A stretch of DNA of 64,000 nucleotides from NCBI GenBank assembly GCA_022495005.1, contig JAGYXB010001966.1:434001-498000 (forward strand), given 5' to 3'. Position numbers and translations under genes: made by a program. This document shows, in pieces, positions 55,043 through 64,000 of the stretch (the first letter of the stretch is position 1; every line of letters begins with the position of its first letter). Below the pieces are notes generated by a model. That model saw only the letters and a program-made list of their open reading frames with translations. It made no database searches and had not been told where the DNA came from. This DNA is from Rhyacophila brunnea (lineage: Eukaryota; Arthropoda; Insecta; Trichoptera; Rhyacophilidae).

Positions 55043-55754
55043 GTTTTTGTTATCTTGTTGGATTTGTTCGTCTGTTCTTTCTGCTCTACTATTTCACATG
55101 TTTGTTGCTTTATTCGTTTGAAGGCCCAAACGGCCCCCCTTGCGTCTTGCTGGCATTGTGCACTGTAATACACGCACATAAAAATAGATAAATTGAAATA
55201 AATCGTACAAAATTTTGCACGCACTGCGTTGTGATATGCCGAATAAAATGTCAAAATGAGCGACGCTTCTCTTGAATTCTTCTCGGACGTAGCGCCATCT
55301 GTCATTCAACAACATAAATAATTTCGTTCTGTTTGAAATACGAACGACGGTTAAATTTGTTCATACAAAAATAATAAAATCGCGATTAAAAAATGGGAGG
55401 GTGGGGGTAGGAGGTGAAAATTTGGGGTTATAGGTATTTTTATGCCAAATAATAAAAAAAATACAAAAAAAAATTGTCAAAAAAATAAAAGAAAAATTTT
55501 CTGGATAGAGATACCCTAATCACCTAGCGGTATGAAATATACTTGTTGACCTATTCTCATACCTAACAAATATACATAAAAAAATTCATAAAAATCGGTC
55601 GAGCCATTTCGGAGGAGTTCGACCACAAACATCGTGACACGAGATTTATATATATATAGAGATTATCTACAACGTTTAAGGAATGTCCAGGGTTATACTC
55701 TGAATATTCGATAAAAGCTCCATTTTGACCTACGCTGAGCATGTGGGCCGTTAA

Positions 55755-56370
55755 CAAAAAATGCACGTACTGGTATAAAATAATCAAAATTGATAAACCA
55801 AACTCTCATAACAATGTGGGGTGAACTGATACGCCCAAAATACCAAATCCAATTTTAAGCCCGTCAATCAATAATGTTAAATTCTATTATGTACCTAATC
55901 AAATTTCAGATTTAAATTTTGATAGCACAGGTAAATAATACAACCTGAGCTTGGGATTTTGTTAATATTTTTATTGACCCAATACCGGTATTAATAATTA
56001 ATTAATGCGTTTATGAAAAGTTCAAGTGGGGTTGTTTCCTGAATGTGTGAGTATAGGAAAATGAAAATTTTATGTAATATTCAAATGAATAATAAAATTA
56101 TTATATGATTTAACTAAATAACCTTTTAATCCCAAATTAAATACTAAATCGATGAATAGTTTAATTTGTATTGCATTAATTAAATAATTACTTAATTTGT
56201 GATTTTGTGGTTAAATATAATCGAAGTATATGAAAATGCTTGAATTAATATGTATTAAAAAATAAATGCTATTTTTTTAAGTTATTTATTATGAAACATG
56301 AGTTGGAAATGCGTGTGAACGTGTATACTTCTTCTTCTTCAGCTATATCCGCCTCTTAGCTGGAGTATAT
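55755..56370. other. No recognisable feature
   Basis: AT-rich. AATACCGGTATTAATAATT at about 55981 recalls the subterminal motif of the hAT-like element 50786-51974, and 56337-56370 resembles the LINE fragment at 7565. Confidence 0.45.
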
Positions 56371-56374
56371 GGAA

Positions 56375-56535
56375 ATGGCGAAGAGTGAAGGTATGCTATT
56401 AAGATCTGACATAAATAGGGCACACTAAACATACATTTAATAAAACCCTGCATAATCTAGGCCATAGCAGATAATAGTAAATAAATATTCGTTTATCTAT
56501 AAAATATCTAAAATTATCTCATAAAACCATACATC
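56375..56535 (+). mobile_element. hAT MITE fragment, CAGTGACGAAGG family
   Basis: GGCGAAGAGTGAAGGTATGC, TATTAAGATCTGACATAAAT and AACCCTGCATAATCTAGGCC match the left third of 49999-50525. Confidence 0.6.
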
Positions 56536-56654
56536 ATTTTAATATTTATAGATAGGAGGATATTACATGTAGATTTTAAATATTACTTGAATAAATAATG
56601 TTTAGACAAGGGTGCACAATTTTAATTTTATTATTTAATTACGACAATTTTAAC

Positions 56655-57545
56655 TAGCATGAGATGTTTTCAAATTATGTATGTTCAATATAATATCATC
56701 ATTATCAGCCGGGGTCAATCCACTGCTAGATGAAGACCTCTCCAAGCTTCTTCCAACTCTCTTGATTCTGTGTCATTCGCTGTTACGTATTTCCGCCGAA
56801 CTTTACCAGTTCGTCAATCCAGCGGCTTTTAGGGCAACCTTGTGGCCGTTTTGTGCCCCTTGGGTACCACTGGATGACAGCATTTGTTCAGCGGCCGTCC
56901 TTTCGGTGAGCAATGTGCCCCGCCCATCTCCATTTCAGCTGTTTGTTAACGTCTATTACATCGCGTACTCCTGTCTGCTAACCCATTCGTTTCTATTACG
57001 GTCCTTTCGCGTATGCCCAACATACACCTCTCCATGCCTCGCTGTGCGACTCTTAGCCTTTGGACACCTCTCATGTTGAGGGTCCACGTCTCGCAGCCAC
57101 ATGTGAACACGGGTAGCACACATTGGTTGAACACCCTACGCTTAATACATAATGGTAGGTTACTCTTGGAGATACTATTCAGACGTCCGAAAGCACTCCA
57201 TCCCAGCTTTGTTCTTCGAGCAATTTCATCGTGCTTCCGTCTTTGGGCACCTGCTGTCCGAGATAGACGTAGCTGCTGACTTGGTCGAGTTGGGTGCCAT
57301 TAATACAGATAATCGCAGGTCCGAAAAACAGTTCCTCATCACTTTTGTCTTTGAGACGTTTATCTTTAGGCAGACCGTTTGACTGACATCCGCGAGTTCT
57401 TTCATTCTACCTTGGAGGTCTTTCGGGTCTTGCGAAAGTAGAGTGAGAGAGAGTAAGTGAGTGAAGAGTAGAGTAGAGTAAGTCAATATAATATAGAATA
57501 TTATATTCTCAAATCTTGTGTCTTATTCATTGAATAAAAAAAATA
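56655..57545 (+). repeat. Dispersed repeat X split by an RTE insertion
   Basis: The left part (GAGATGTTTTCAAATTATGT, ATGTTCAATA) and the right part (TCTCAAATCTTGTGTCTTAT, TCATTGAATAAA) are adjacent in the worn copies at 17575-17650 and 31705-31800. They are separated here by 56697-57482. Confidence 0.7.
56697..57482 (-). pseudogene. RTE LINE insertion with 12-bp target duplication
   Basis: TCAATATAATAT stands at both borders (56685-56696 and 57483-57494). The minus strand reads RMKELADVSQTVCLKINVSK, TKVMRNCFSD, then after frameshifts NQCVLPVFTCGCETWTLNM, LRVAQRGMERCMLGI. The 3' end on the minus strand is a TGATGATG-like tail at 56697. The 5' end is truncated and carries a short GAGAGTAAGTGAGTG-type filler (57440-57482). 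Both RT-palm-distal and C-terminal regions are present but broken. Confidence 0.9.
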
Positions 57546-59310
57546 GTTTACTAATATGTTAGAAATATACCGTTTTAATCTTCACTCCATGAATTTATTA
57601 ATTGTTAAAAATCAACTAATCATACTATCACTAGATTTATATGCCAAAATAAACACAGAAAAAATTTTTCGCGTAAAAAACATATACCTACTACATAATA
57701 TCTCGACGAGTTTATACGACATAATTTGTATGAAGTGTATGGAGTCGTAGAGGTCTTGAAATAAAAGTAATTTATGAGACTCATAATAAGTCGGAGTACA
57801 TAAAAACCTTTATTTTTTCACTTAGAACAGTGTAGTTATTCTTATCATTATTACGACCGAAGTTTTGTACCGAAATAAATGCCTGATCGTTCAAAGTTGA
57901 CTGATCTCCGAACGTCAAACGGAAATAGTTAGATTAATTATTTTGTTACTTCAGTAGCGGTCAACGACCTCGGGCCTTGTCAGCGTTATTTTGACAATGT
58001 AATAATTAGCAAGTCATTTATCTATGGCACAATCATTCCATATATAGTTAGAATATTCTACACGCGTGGGGTTCGACTGCCTTGAGATAGGTCATCGAAA
58101 TGCTTGAAGTTGCAATAATGCAGAGGTCAGAAAATTTCCGAATTGAAAACTGTATCAATAATGACTTTCTCAATTTATCGAATATCCATGTATATAAATA
58201 ACGAGTTATTGTTGTTGTGATGAGTTAGTTTTAGTATCAATCCGCACAGCATCTCTTTTGCCGAGCCTTGGACCATGCCCGGGACTACAGTATCGCTTCC
58301 ACCGAGTCTCGGACCAGTAACATACCTATTGTACCGACTGTTTACGCTGCAATAAAAACTCGCTTCTCCATTCATCGGATCAACCTCCAAGTTGACCAGC
58401 TGTTACCCCTGTTAGCTGTTATTAGTAAATAATTTGAAAAAGTGAATTGCAAAATAAAACTCCATTAACTTCGTTGTATTTATCATGAAAATAATGTTTA
58501 ACGTTGTTAAATCTAAAAAAAAGCCGCTGATAAATGTAAACGACTTTGCAGTCAATCTTCGGTTTAATTCTATCATCATGTATATACCATATATCATGAC
58601 ATCTCTAAAATATCAGTTGTAAGTAACACTTGATAAAATTCAAGGTAAATCGATGATGAAATCATTAACTAATATGGTAAAATGTTTTACAAACATTGCG
58701 ATAAATATCAGTATGTGTCTTATTTTGAAATTATTTGTTTTGATCGAATTATTAGTACAACCGAGATACATTGTATCTGGCGTAGCAAACTTGGACCATT
58801 TGACGTACTTAGTAACAAACGTACTTAGCTGGATTTGATATTTTATGAATATTGTTACATACGATGGAAAAGTACTTTACGTAGAGAATCAAGAAAAATA
58901 TAAAATAAAGTAAATATAGAGATTATCGATTTGAAACCAATAGCCCCATTTGAAAGAAAAAATATTATTATGTATGACATCCAAACGAATCCGTCACAGT
59001 GTCAATAATATAGTCAGTGAAGCACGGTATTCAGGTATAGAGGTAAATAATAAATGCAGTTTTATATGGATTTTTGAAAGTTCCCTAGTTACAGGAAATA
59101 ATTTATTGATTTTATAACTGTATTATAGGTATAATATGGTTATAAATATTTTCTACGAATATCTTTCCAATAAAAAATAGAGAATAGAAAACGTTACAAG
59201 TGCCGTGAAAGGTTTTTATAACACTAGTAAAATGTCGTGGAAGCAGTGACATACGTAGACAAAGCGCCGACCATAAGTAGATTAGAATGCTACCTCTTTC
59301 ATTTTTGGTA
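57546..59310. other. Mostly nothing; possible LTR-like block at 58185-58410
   Basis: At 58189 TATATAAAT, and 160 bp later AATAAAAACTCGC, frame a GC-richer stretch (GCCGAGCCTTGGACCATGCC, CCGAGTCTCGGACCAG). That spacing recalls a solo LTR with promoter and polyadenylation signal, but I cannot define TG...CA ends or a duplication. The remaining sequence is AT-rich with chance frames. Confidence 0.3.
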
Positions 59311-59316
59311 CATGTC

Positions 59317-59395
59317 ACTCATTGAGCTGTCCACGTGCACTCGCGGCGCATCGCTGCAAGACACGCATCATCTGAACAAGCTCTGAGTATGCATG
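59317..59395 (-). mobile_element. LINE-like fragment, same family as 12283-12690
   Basis: CACTCATTGAGCTGTCCACG, CGCGGCGCATCGCTGCA, CATCTGAACAAGCTCTGAGT parallel 12520-12595. Confidence 0.5.
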
Positions 59396-59571
59396 GAATA
59401 CGGAAATAAAACGTAAACAAATACACAGAATCAATAAATAGATTGTTTCGTTAATTTATTTTTTCAAATAATGTGGTCTAGGTAGAAACGGTAACCTGTG
59501 CTTAGCCGTTCTATTTCTATAAAATTAGTGCCTTTTAACACATACGTCAATATCATACCGAATTGAGAGAT

Positions 59572-59590
59572 AACCTAACCTAACCACGCC
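59572..59590 (-). repeat. Short TTAGG run
   Basis: TAACCTAACCTAACCACG. Two and a half units; could be chance. Confidence 0.4.
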
Positions 59591-59711
59591 ATTAGCATCA
59601 TCATAAAATCATCAGAGCAGGTCTTAGTCTCCTCCAACAACTTCCTCTATTCTATCAGTATCTGCACCGAACGCCTTAGCACCCTTATTGATACCATTTG
59701 TCTGGGTCACC

Positions 59712-60006
59712 TGCGCATCTATTCTATACACAAGACTACTATCGGCAGCTATCGAGGGTAGTTTTTTATCGAAGTATTATCACTTATTGTAACAATTACA
59801 ATGAGTTAGTTGTAATTGTTGCAATAAGTGCTCAGCGCAAGTGCAATAGCGCCTCTGTTGGGTGTGCTTAATTTTAGAGCGAGATGTACAGTTTTGACTG
59901 TTTGGACGGCTAACTTATTGTAACAATTATAATACTTTGATACACACATATGAAAAACTACCCTCGATAGCTGCCGATAGCAGTACTATCTATAGAATAG
60001 ATGCGC
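59712..60006. mobile_element. Foldback element (295 bp)
   Basis: The left arm GCGCATCTATTCTATACACA, then CTATCGGCAGCTATCGAGGG, is mirrored at 59960-60006 (CCCTCGATAGCTGCCGATAG, TATAGAATAGATGCGC). Inner repeats TTATTGTAACAATTACAATG and CTTATTGTAACAATTATAAT. No target duplication resolved. A worn relative is at 28796-29075. The flanks (minus strand RKLLEETKTCSDD at about 59640) look like a LINE tail, so it may have split a LINE fragment. Confidence 0.75.
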
Positions 60007-60511
60007 TGGTATGGTATCCAAAGAGCCCCATTCTTGCTGCACGGTCCATCGGAGTCTACCAAGCTTAACGAATGCGGTGATACATTCACATCTTACCATT
60101 CCATCACTGCTATCTTGATGATTGCACTAATAGCAAAAAAATATATATGCAACACTAAACACCAATTTACAAATTTCCAAAAACGATACCTAAATTTGCT
60201 TTCTTTAAAACCGTGAAATAATTAATAATATTAACCTTCTCTTTACGATTCTGTCCGTTCCGGTGGTGTCACCTTCAGGTACTGTACGAGATTGACAATA
60301 TTACTGTAGGTTGAAATAAAATGCCTATTTTGGCTACATAGACACGTTTATTAAGGTTTGATCGTCATTGTAGACAATTGAGTTTGTCTCACTTTGTTGC
60401 ATATACTTTTAGACCTATCTCTTTAATTCGCAATGAAACGCTATACTTTGCGACGTTTGCAATTGACAAGTTAAAGAAATCTGATGGATATCTATAAATC
60501 AATTACATTAT

Positions 60512-60862
60512 TAATGGACAACGTACTCAATACAGTAGCTAGCAAGTCAATTCGCGCATGGCGACATTCGCACATGTATAGGTAGACGTCACGCAATTTC
60601 CATTATGCGATATCACGCATCGGGAATTTATAGCAATATGAACTTTATTGTAATGGCGTTAGAACAGTGTTTCTAGTGTCAATGTTCATTTGAGCGAACC
60701 CGTTTGAACCGAACCATTCGGCAGACCCGACAAAAAGCATCGGGAATTTATAGCAATATCACCTGTATTGTAATGACGGTAGAACAGATTATGCCATCCG
60801 GCAGACCCGACAAAAAAGTGAGTGTCATTTTATTTTCCAGATGCTTCGTCCATATTAATGTA
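60512..60862 (+). repeat. Unknown repeat with internal duplication, partner of 27880-28230
   Basis: Same order of blocks as 27880-28230: GACATTCGCACAT-TATAGG, GACGTCACGCAATT, CATCGGGAATTTA twice, CGGCAGACCCGACAAAAA twice, GTGAGTGTCATTTT and CCAGATGCTTCGTCCATATT. High identity over 350 bp with different flanks. Confidence 0.85.
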
Positions 60863-61842
60863 TTAATGTCATTGCTATAAATTATTTCAATTAATTATAT
60901 TATCGATTTTGAATATAATATCATTTTAAATAGATGTCATACTAATATGACGCGTGTGAAGTGCAGATTAGGGTTACTGCTTAGACTATTGATGGTTACT
61001 GGGTAACTTAAGGTTACATTACGGCAACGGTAGTGTTAAAAACCATAAATAGAAAAAATATTTTAGTATTTTATTTGATTTTAAAAGGTGTCCTCAAAAA
61101 TACCGGTTGCCACGGGTCTCGCAATTTTTCTGGAAGGCCCTAAAACCAATCAAATATAAAAACTAAAACAGAAAATACAGGATTTTTTATTTGAAAATTC
61201 GAACAGGTAGTAAGAATCACAAATCTTCCATAACGCAAGTAGAATTTTACAATGTAAACTTATGCGGAATCAATAAAACTGTCATGCTCGAACTGAAAAG
61301 CGCCTCTCTTCTTAAGAATAAAAAATGGTTTTTCACCGAAAGTATTTGGCACACAAAACCTGGCGAAAGTATTTTTGACACTCGAAAATAAATGTGCCAA
61401 ACTCTGGAATAAACTTCGCTAAACTTTTTGGACTTTTGTGACATCGAAAGGGTTTCGATCTTTCATTCCCATCGTTGGCTGCAGAACAAACAAATAATAA
61501 TTATGAATTAGTCTGATTTATGGGAATTTTCAATGTTTTAGCACTCAGGTAATATTCATCTAGAATTATTATAAAGTTGAGTTTATATTTTAAATGTAAA
61601 CCTTCAAAATTATCACAAATTGGCAGACAAACATACCATACGCCAAATTTAGTATTTCAGAATAATTTTTTACCCAAGTTGATCGAATAATTCAGTTATC
61701 AATTATCGAAGTTCTGCATTCAGCTTACTGACTAGAGACTAGACTATAAATTATTATTATACATTCACATATTTTATTTGTTTTTTATTTAGTGATATTT
61801 GGGAGCATTAATTCATATCAGCTAATTTTATTTACACCCAGG
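60863..61842. other. No recognisable feature
   Basis: AT-rich. The 66-codon frame at 61191-61391 and its antisense partner show no motif. Confidence 0.5.
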
Positions 61843-62075
61843 ATGGCTACGCAGCTTAATCGTCGGCCTATAACGTCGTGGGTCCCAGATTCGAATTCTG
61901 GATCTGGCAAGTGCACATATTTTTTTCAATTTGTGCATGAATTAGGTATGGACCTAATAGGTTGAGCAAGTGGCTGACTTTCATTTCTCAAGAAAAAAAA
62001 AATCTGTTAATATTAACCTCCACTCTGTGGAGGCCCATATGATCTTATTAGGATCGGACATGGTCGAAAAAAAAA
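61843..62075 (+). mobile_element. tRNA-derived SINE, family B, copy 3
   Basis: Head GATGGCTACGCAGCTTAATC (A-box region), CCCAGATTCGAATTCTGG (B box), body AGGTTGAGCAAGTGGCTGAC, AGGCCCATATGATC, end GGACATGGTCG plus oligo-A. Opposite strand to 22652-22876. Confidence 0.9.
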
Positions 62076-62284
62076 ATTAATTCTCAACACGTTTTCCAGT
62101 TCCATTATTCGCGAGTTTTGACAATTTAATACGCTTATGGAATGCTTTAGAATTTGAATTAGTGAGTAGGTATGTAATGTATTTACTACAATTTTTTACA
62201 AAAAATTCAAATATTCAAAATTCTTTTTATACACTTGATAATTTACTTAGTAGGTAATAAGGTTTTTAAATTCTTTTTATTATT

Positions 62285-62750
62285 ACCAAGTTTTTTTTAG
62301 CTCGTATTCTTGTTTGTCCGGTGGTTGTTTATCCAGTACATATCTTACAATCGATTTTTAACTAACTTCACGAGTAGCTAGACATTTGAAACTTTTAGAA
62401 TATATCAGAACACGATGCCAATGCATTTTGTTAATACTTTTAACCATCTTTAAGTAGAATTGAATTCATTTTAAGTTAATCCTGTTTTGTACGAAGTTAT
62501 TTCGGAAGAAATCCGTAATCCAATCCACTATTATTGCTTGCTAAGGAGGTGATACTAGCAATTAAATTATTAATAAGACATTTCAGTATTCTATATTTGT
62601 TTTTTTGTTGCAAAATAGCAAAAAAATGATTTGTTGACAATTGCCTTTTTTGCCCTAAATTATTAATACATTGAATTGTGAATGATTCAACAGAAAATTT
62701 AAAAACGTGGTAAATAAAAAGTTCTTTTTATCTTGTAACTACTTTGAATG
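62285..62750 (+). repeat. Dispersed repeat, partner of 14660-15105
   Basis: Co-linear with 14660-15105; this copy lacks about 60 bp around the ATATACGTGCG segment. No gene. Confidence 0.8.
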
Positions 62751-63402
62751 TGTTTGTTATATAAACGAAAATTAATTATGTTTTGTCAGTACCTATGCAT
62801 TTTGCCATTGGTGAATGCACACATTGCCTGAAAATGCCACATAGATAATATATAATATGTATTTTTTTTTATTAGGTTTTGAAAATCTCTTCATTATTAC
62901 CTACCTCAAATATACAAAATATCACATCGTTCATATCCTTAAAAGTAACATGTTATTTTAGTATATCAAAAGTCATGTCAAAACAATGGTTTCAAATGAC
63001 ACAGTCAGTGTTAATCTCATAGAGATAAATAGCATGACAAAGCTTAAAAATGGCGCGGACTTCCACTCTGACGAGCATACTTCCACTAACTAATCCGGTA
63101 AACAAACAGGAAGAGGTAATTGGCCGAAGCGTTTTATTTTGTTTCACTTGTTTATTTCACGTACTACTGTGGAATTACTTTGATTGGCGTGTTGTGATTT
63201 TATGACGAAGCTTTTTATTTTGAGCGATGCCACGCATACATCGCTGCATTGTGACGTTTTTGTAGTAATAATAACTAATTATAATATATATTAAAACTAT
63301 GTGTACTGAATTTATATTACACTGCATTTGACACCCAGCTAGCCTGATAGAAATGGTACTTAGTCTACCGATTAAATAGACAATTAACTATAGTATTAGG
63401 AA
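62751..63402. other. No recognisable feature
   Basis: AT-rich DNA, nothing supported. Confidence 0.5.
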
Positions 63403-63610
63403 GTGGTAAAGGGTGGAAGTAGGCTATTAAGAATCGACATAAATAGTGCACACTAAACATTGTCAGTCATACGTATATGTTTCCATTGAACTAAGACTAC
63501 AATTTGCAGATATTGTTGGTGAGTTGTTAAAATACAATTAAGCCAAGTGTAAACCAACTCTATAAAGAAATAGTAAAAATATATTTGTATAAAAATAATA
63601 TTAATATTAT
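63403..63610 (+). mobile_element. hAT MITE fragment, CAGTGACGAAGG family
   Basis: AGTGGTAAAGGGTGGAAGTA, GGCTATTAAGAATCGACATA and AATAGTGCACACTAAACATT match the left half of 49999-50525. Confidence 0.7.
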
Positions 63611-63685
63611 AATAAAAAGCGTAATATTTACCTTGTCCAAATGACGCGTATCTCGCCGATATACGCCGCGAGTGTATGTCCACAA

Positions 63686-63745
63686 GCACTTGAAATGGAA
63701 AATTTTACGAACCGGAGCACCCGATAATTTTCCGTAAATAGTAAG
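63686..63745 (-). mobile_element. hAT MITE fragment, CAGGGCTCGAAA family
   Basis: CTTGAAATGGAAAATTTTAC, GAACCGGAGC and CCGATAATTTTC match one end of 31229-31464. Confidence 0.55.
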
Positions 63746-64000
63746 GTATTAATCTAATTTTATGTACTTATATTTTATTTATTTATTTATTTTAAAAAGA
63801 CACATTAAGCACATAACAAATTGTTAATTGAAGACGTTCACGATATGATATTTAGACTAAAAATTACAGGTAAATCAAACTATTAGAGAGAAGAAACAAA
63901 CCAAAAAAATAATTATACTTATGTACTTGTGGCAAAAGCTATAAAATAAAAAAACAACAATAAAATTAAATTTTAAACACAAAATACATATCACATCACT
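63746..64000. other. No recognisable feature
   Basis: AT-rich DNA with a short TTTA run at about 63773-63793. Confidence 0.5.

Larger units (their letters stand above)
53547..55662 (-). mobile_element. Helitron, precisely inserted
   Basis: On the minus strand the element starts TCTCTATATATATATAAATC and ends GCTGGGTCAGCTAG, the TC...CTAG termini of Helitrons, and sits between A (53546) and T (55663). Other foldback copies show the uninterrupted sequence (AAATAGATTATCTACAACG at about 26993 and 35334), so the A|T insertion is directly verified inside the window. It codes for a truncated Rep/Hel N-terminal region and holds a hAT MITE at 53594-53833. The nuclease and helicase domains are missing. 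Confidence 0.93.
52616..55750. mobile_element. TTAA foldback family (copy 4) split by a Helitron
   Basis: Ends CGGCCCACATGCTCAGCGTA and TACGCTGAGCATGTGGGCCG, with TTAA at 52612-52615 and 55751-55754. Removing the Helitron 53547-55662 leaves 1019 bp. The centre is near 52965-53010. Differs from copies 1 and 2 in the outer end (CGGCCC against GGGGGG) and at CTCAGCG against CTCGTCG. Confidence 0.92.

Noticed and set aside
53996..55315. Plus-strand and alternate minus-strand frames in the Helitron region
   Set aside because: Shadows of the Helitron protein frame, which has recognisable family motifs.
56681..57382. Plus-strand frames of 132, 88 and 76 codons
   Set aside because: Antisense to the RTE reverse-transcriptase remnant on the minus strand.
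58175..58410. A solo LTR
   Set aside because: TATA-like and AATAAA motifs are suitably spaced, but no TG...CA termini or target duplication could be found.

Overview
This window looks like intergenic, repeat-packed nuclear DNA of an insect. It is strongly AT-rich, has no operons and no long intact genes, and carries interstitial runs of TTAGG (the ancestral insect telomere unit) plus typical insect repeats: RTE- and R1-like LINE fragments, mariner, hAT, Helitron, TTAA-specific foldback elements and tRNA-derived SINEs. A hemipteran, possibly aphid-like, is my best guess from overall texture and from one recognisable gene family; this is inference and the species cannot be fixed here.

Layout. 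0-13 kb: a small TTAA-flanked MITE, a hAT MITE with 8-bp target duplication, a decayed DD41D-type mariner transposase, a MITE with about 30-bp inverted ends, several minus-strand LINE fragments and a perfect 189-bp hairpin between two direct repeats. 13-27 kb: two SINE families, the first copies of a TTAA-flanked long foldback family (one sits inside a SINE whose sister copy preserves the empty site), a TTAGG-cored MITE with perfect 8-bp duplication, nested hAT-like and TA-flanked elements. 27-41 kb: paired unknown repeats, three more hairpin elements with TTAGG cores, LINE fragments including an R1-like ORF2 C-terminus broken by one TAG, a terminally complete mariner inserted in another foldback element, and two large TTAA foldbacks.

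43.9-49.5 kb is the most unusual part: 5.6 kb bounded by hAT-type inverted ends (CAGTGGTTCTTAAC) and a 7/8 matched 8-bp duplication. It contains the decayed C-terminal dimerisation region of a ZBED/Charlie-like hAT transposase and a separate three-exon gene with GT-AG introns all in phase 1. The gene is decayed (ATA at the expected start, one internal TAA, missing 3' part) and its 3' end has become a ~105-bp tandem repeat. I read this as a hAT element carrying a spliced cargo or second gene.

49.5-64 kb: a hAT MITE, another hAT-like element containing an RTE fragment, a three-level nest (TTAA foldback containing a Helitron containing a hAT MITE, each junction precise), an RTE insertion with 12-bp target duplication, and partner copies of repeats seen near 14, 28 and 29 kb. 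No host gene outside transposable elements is convincingly supported. Most open frames of 60-100 codons are chance or antisense frames.
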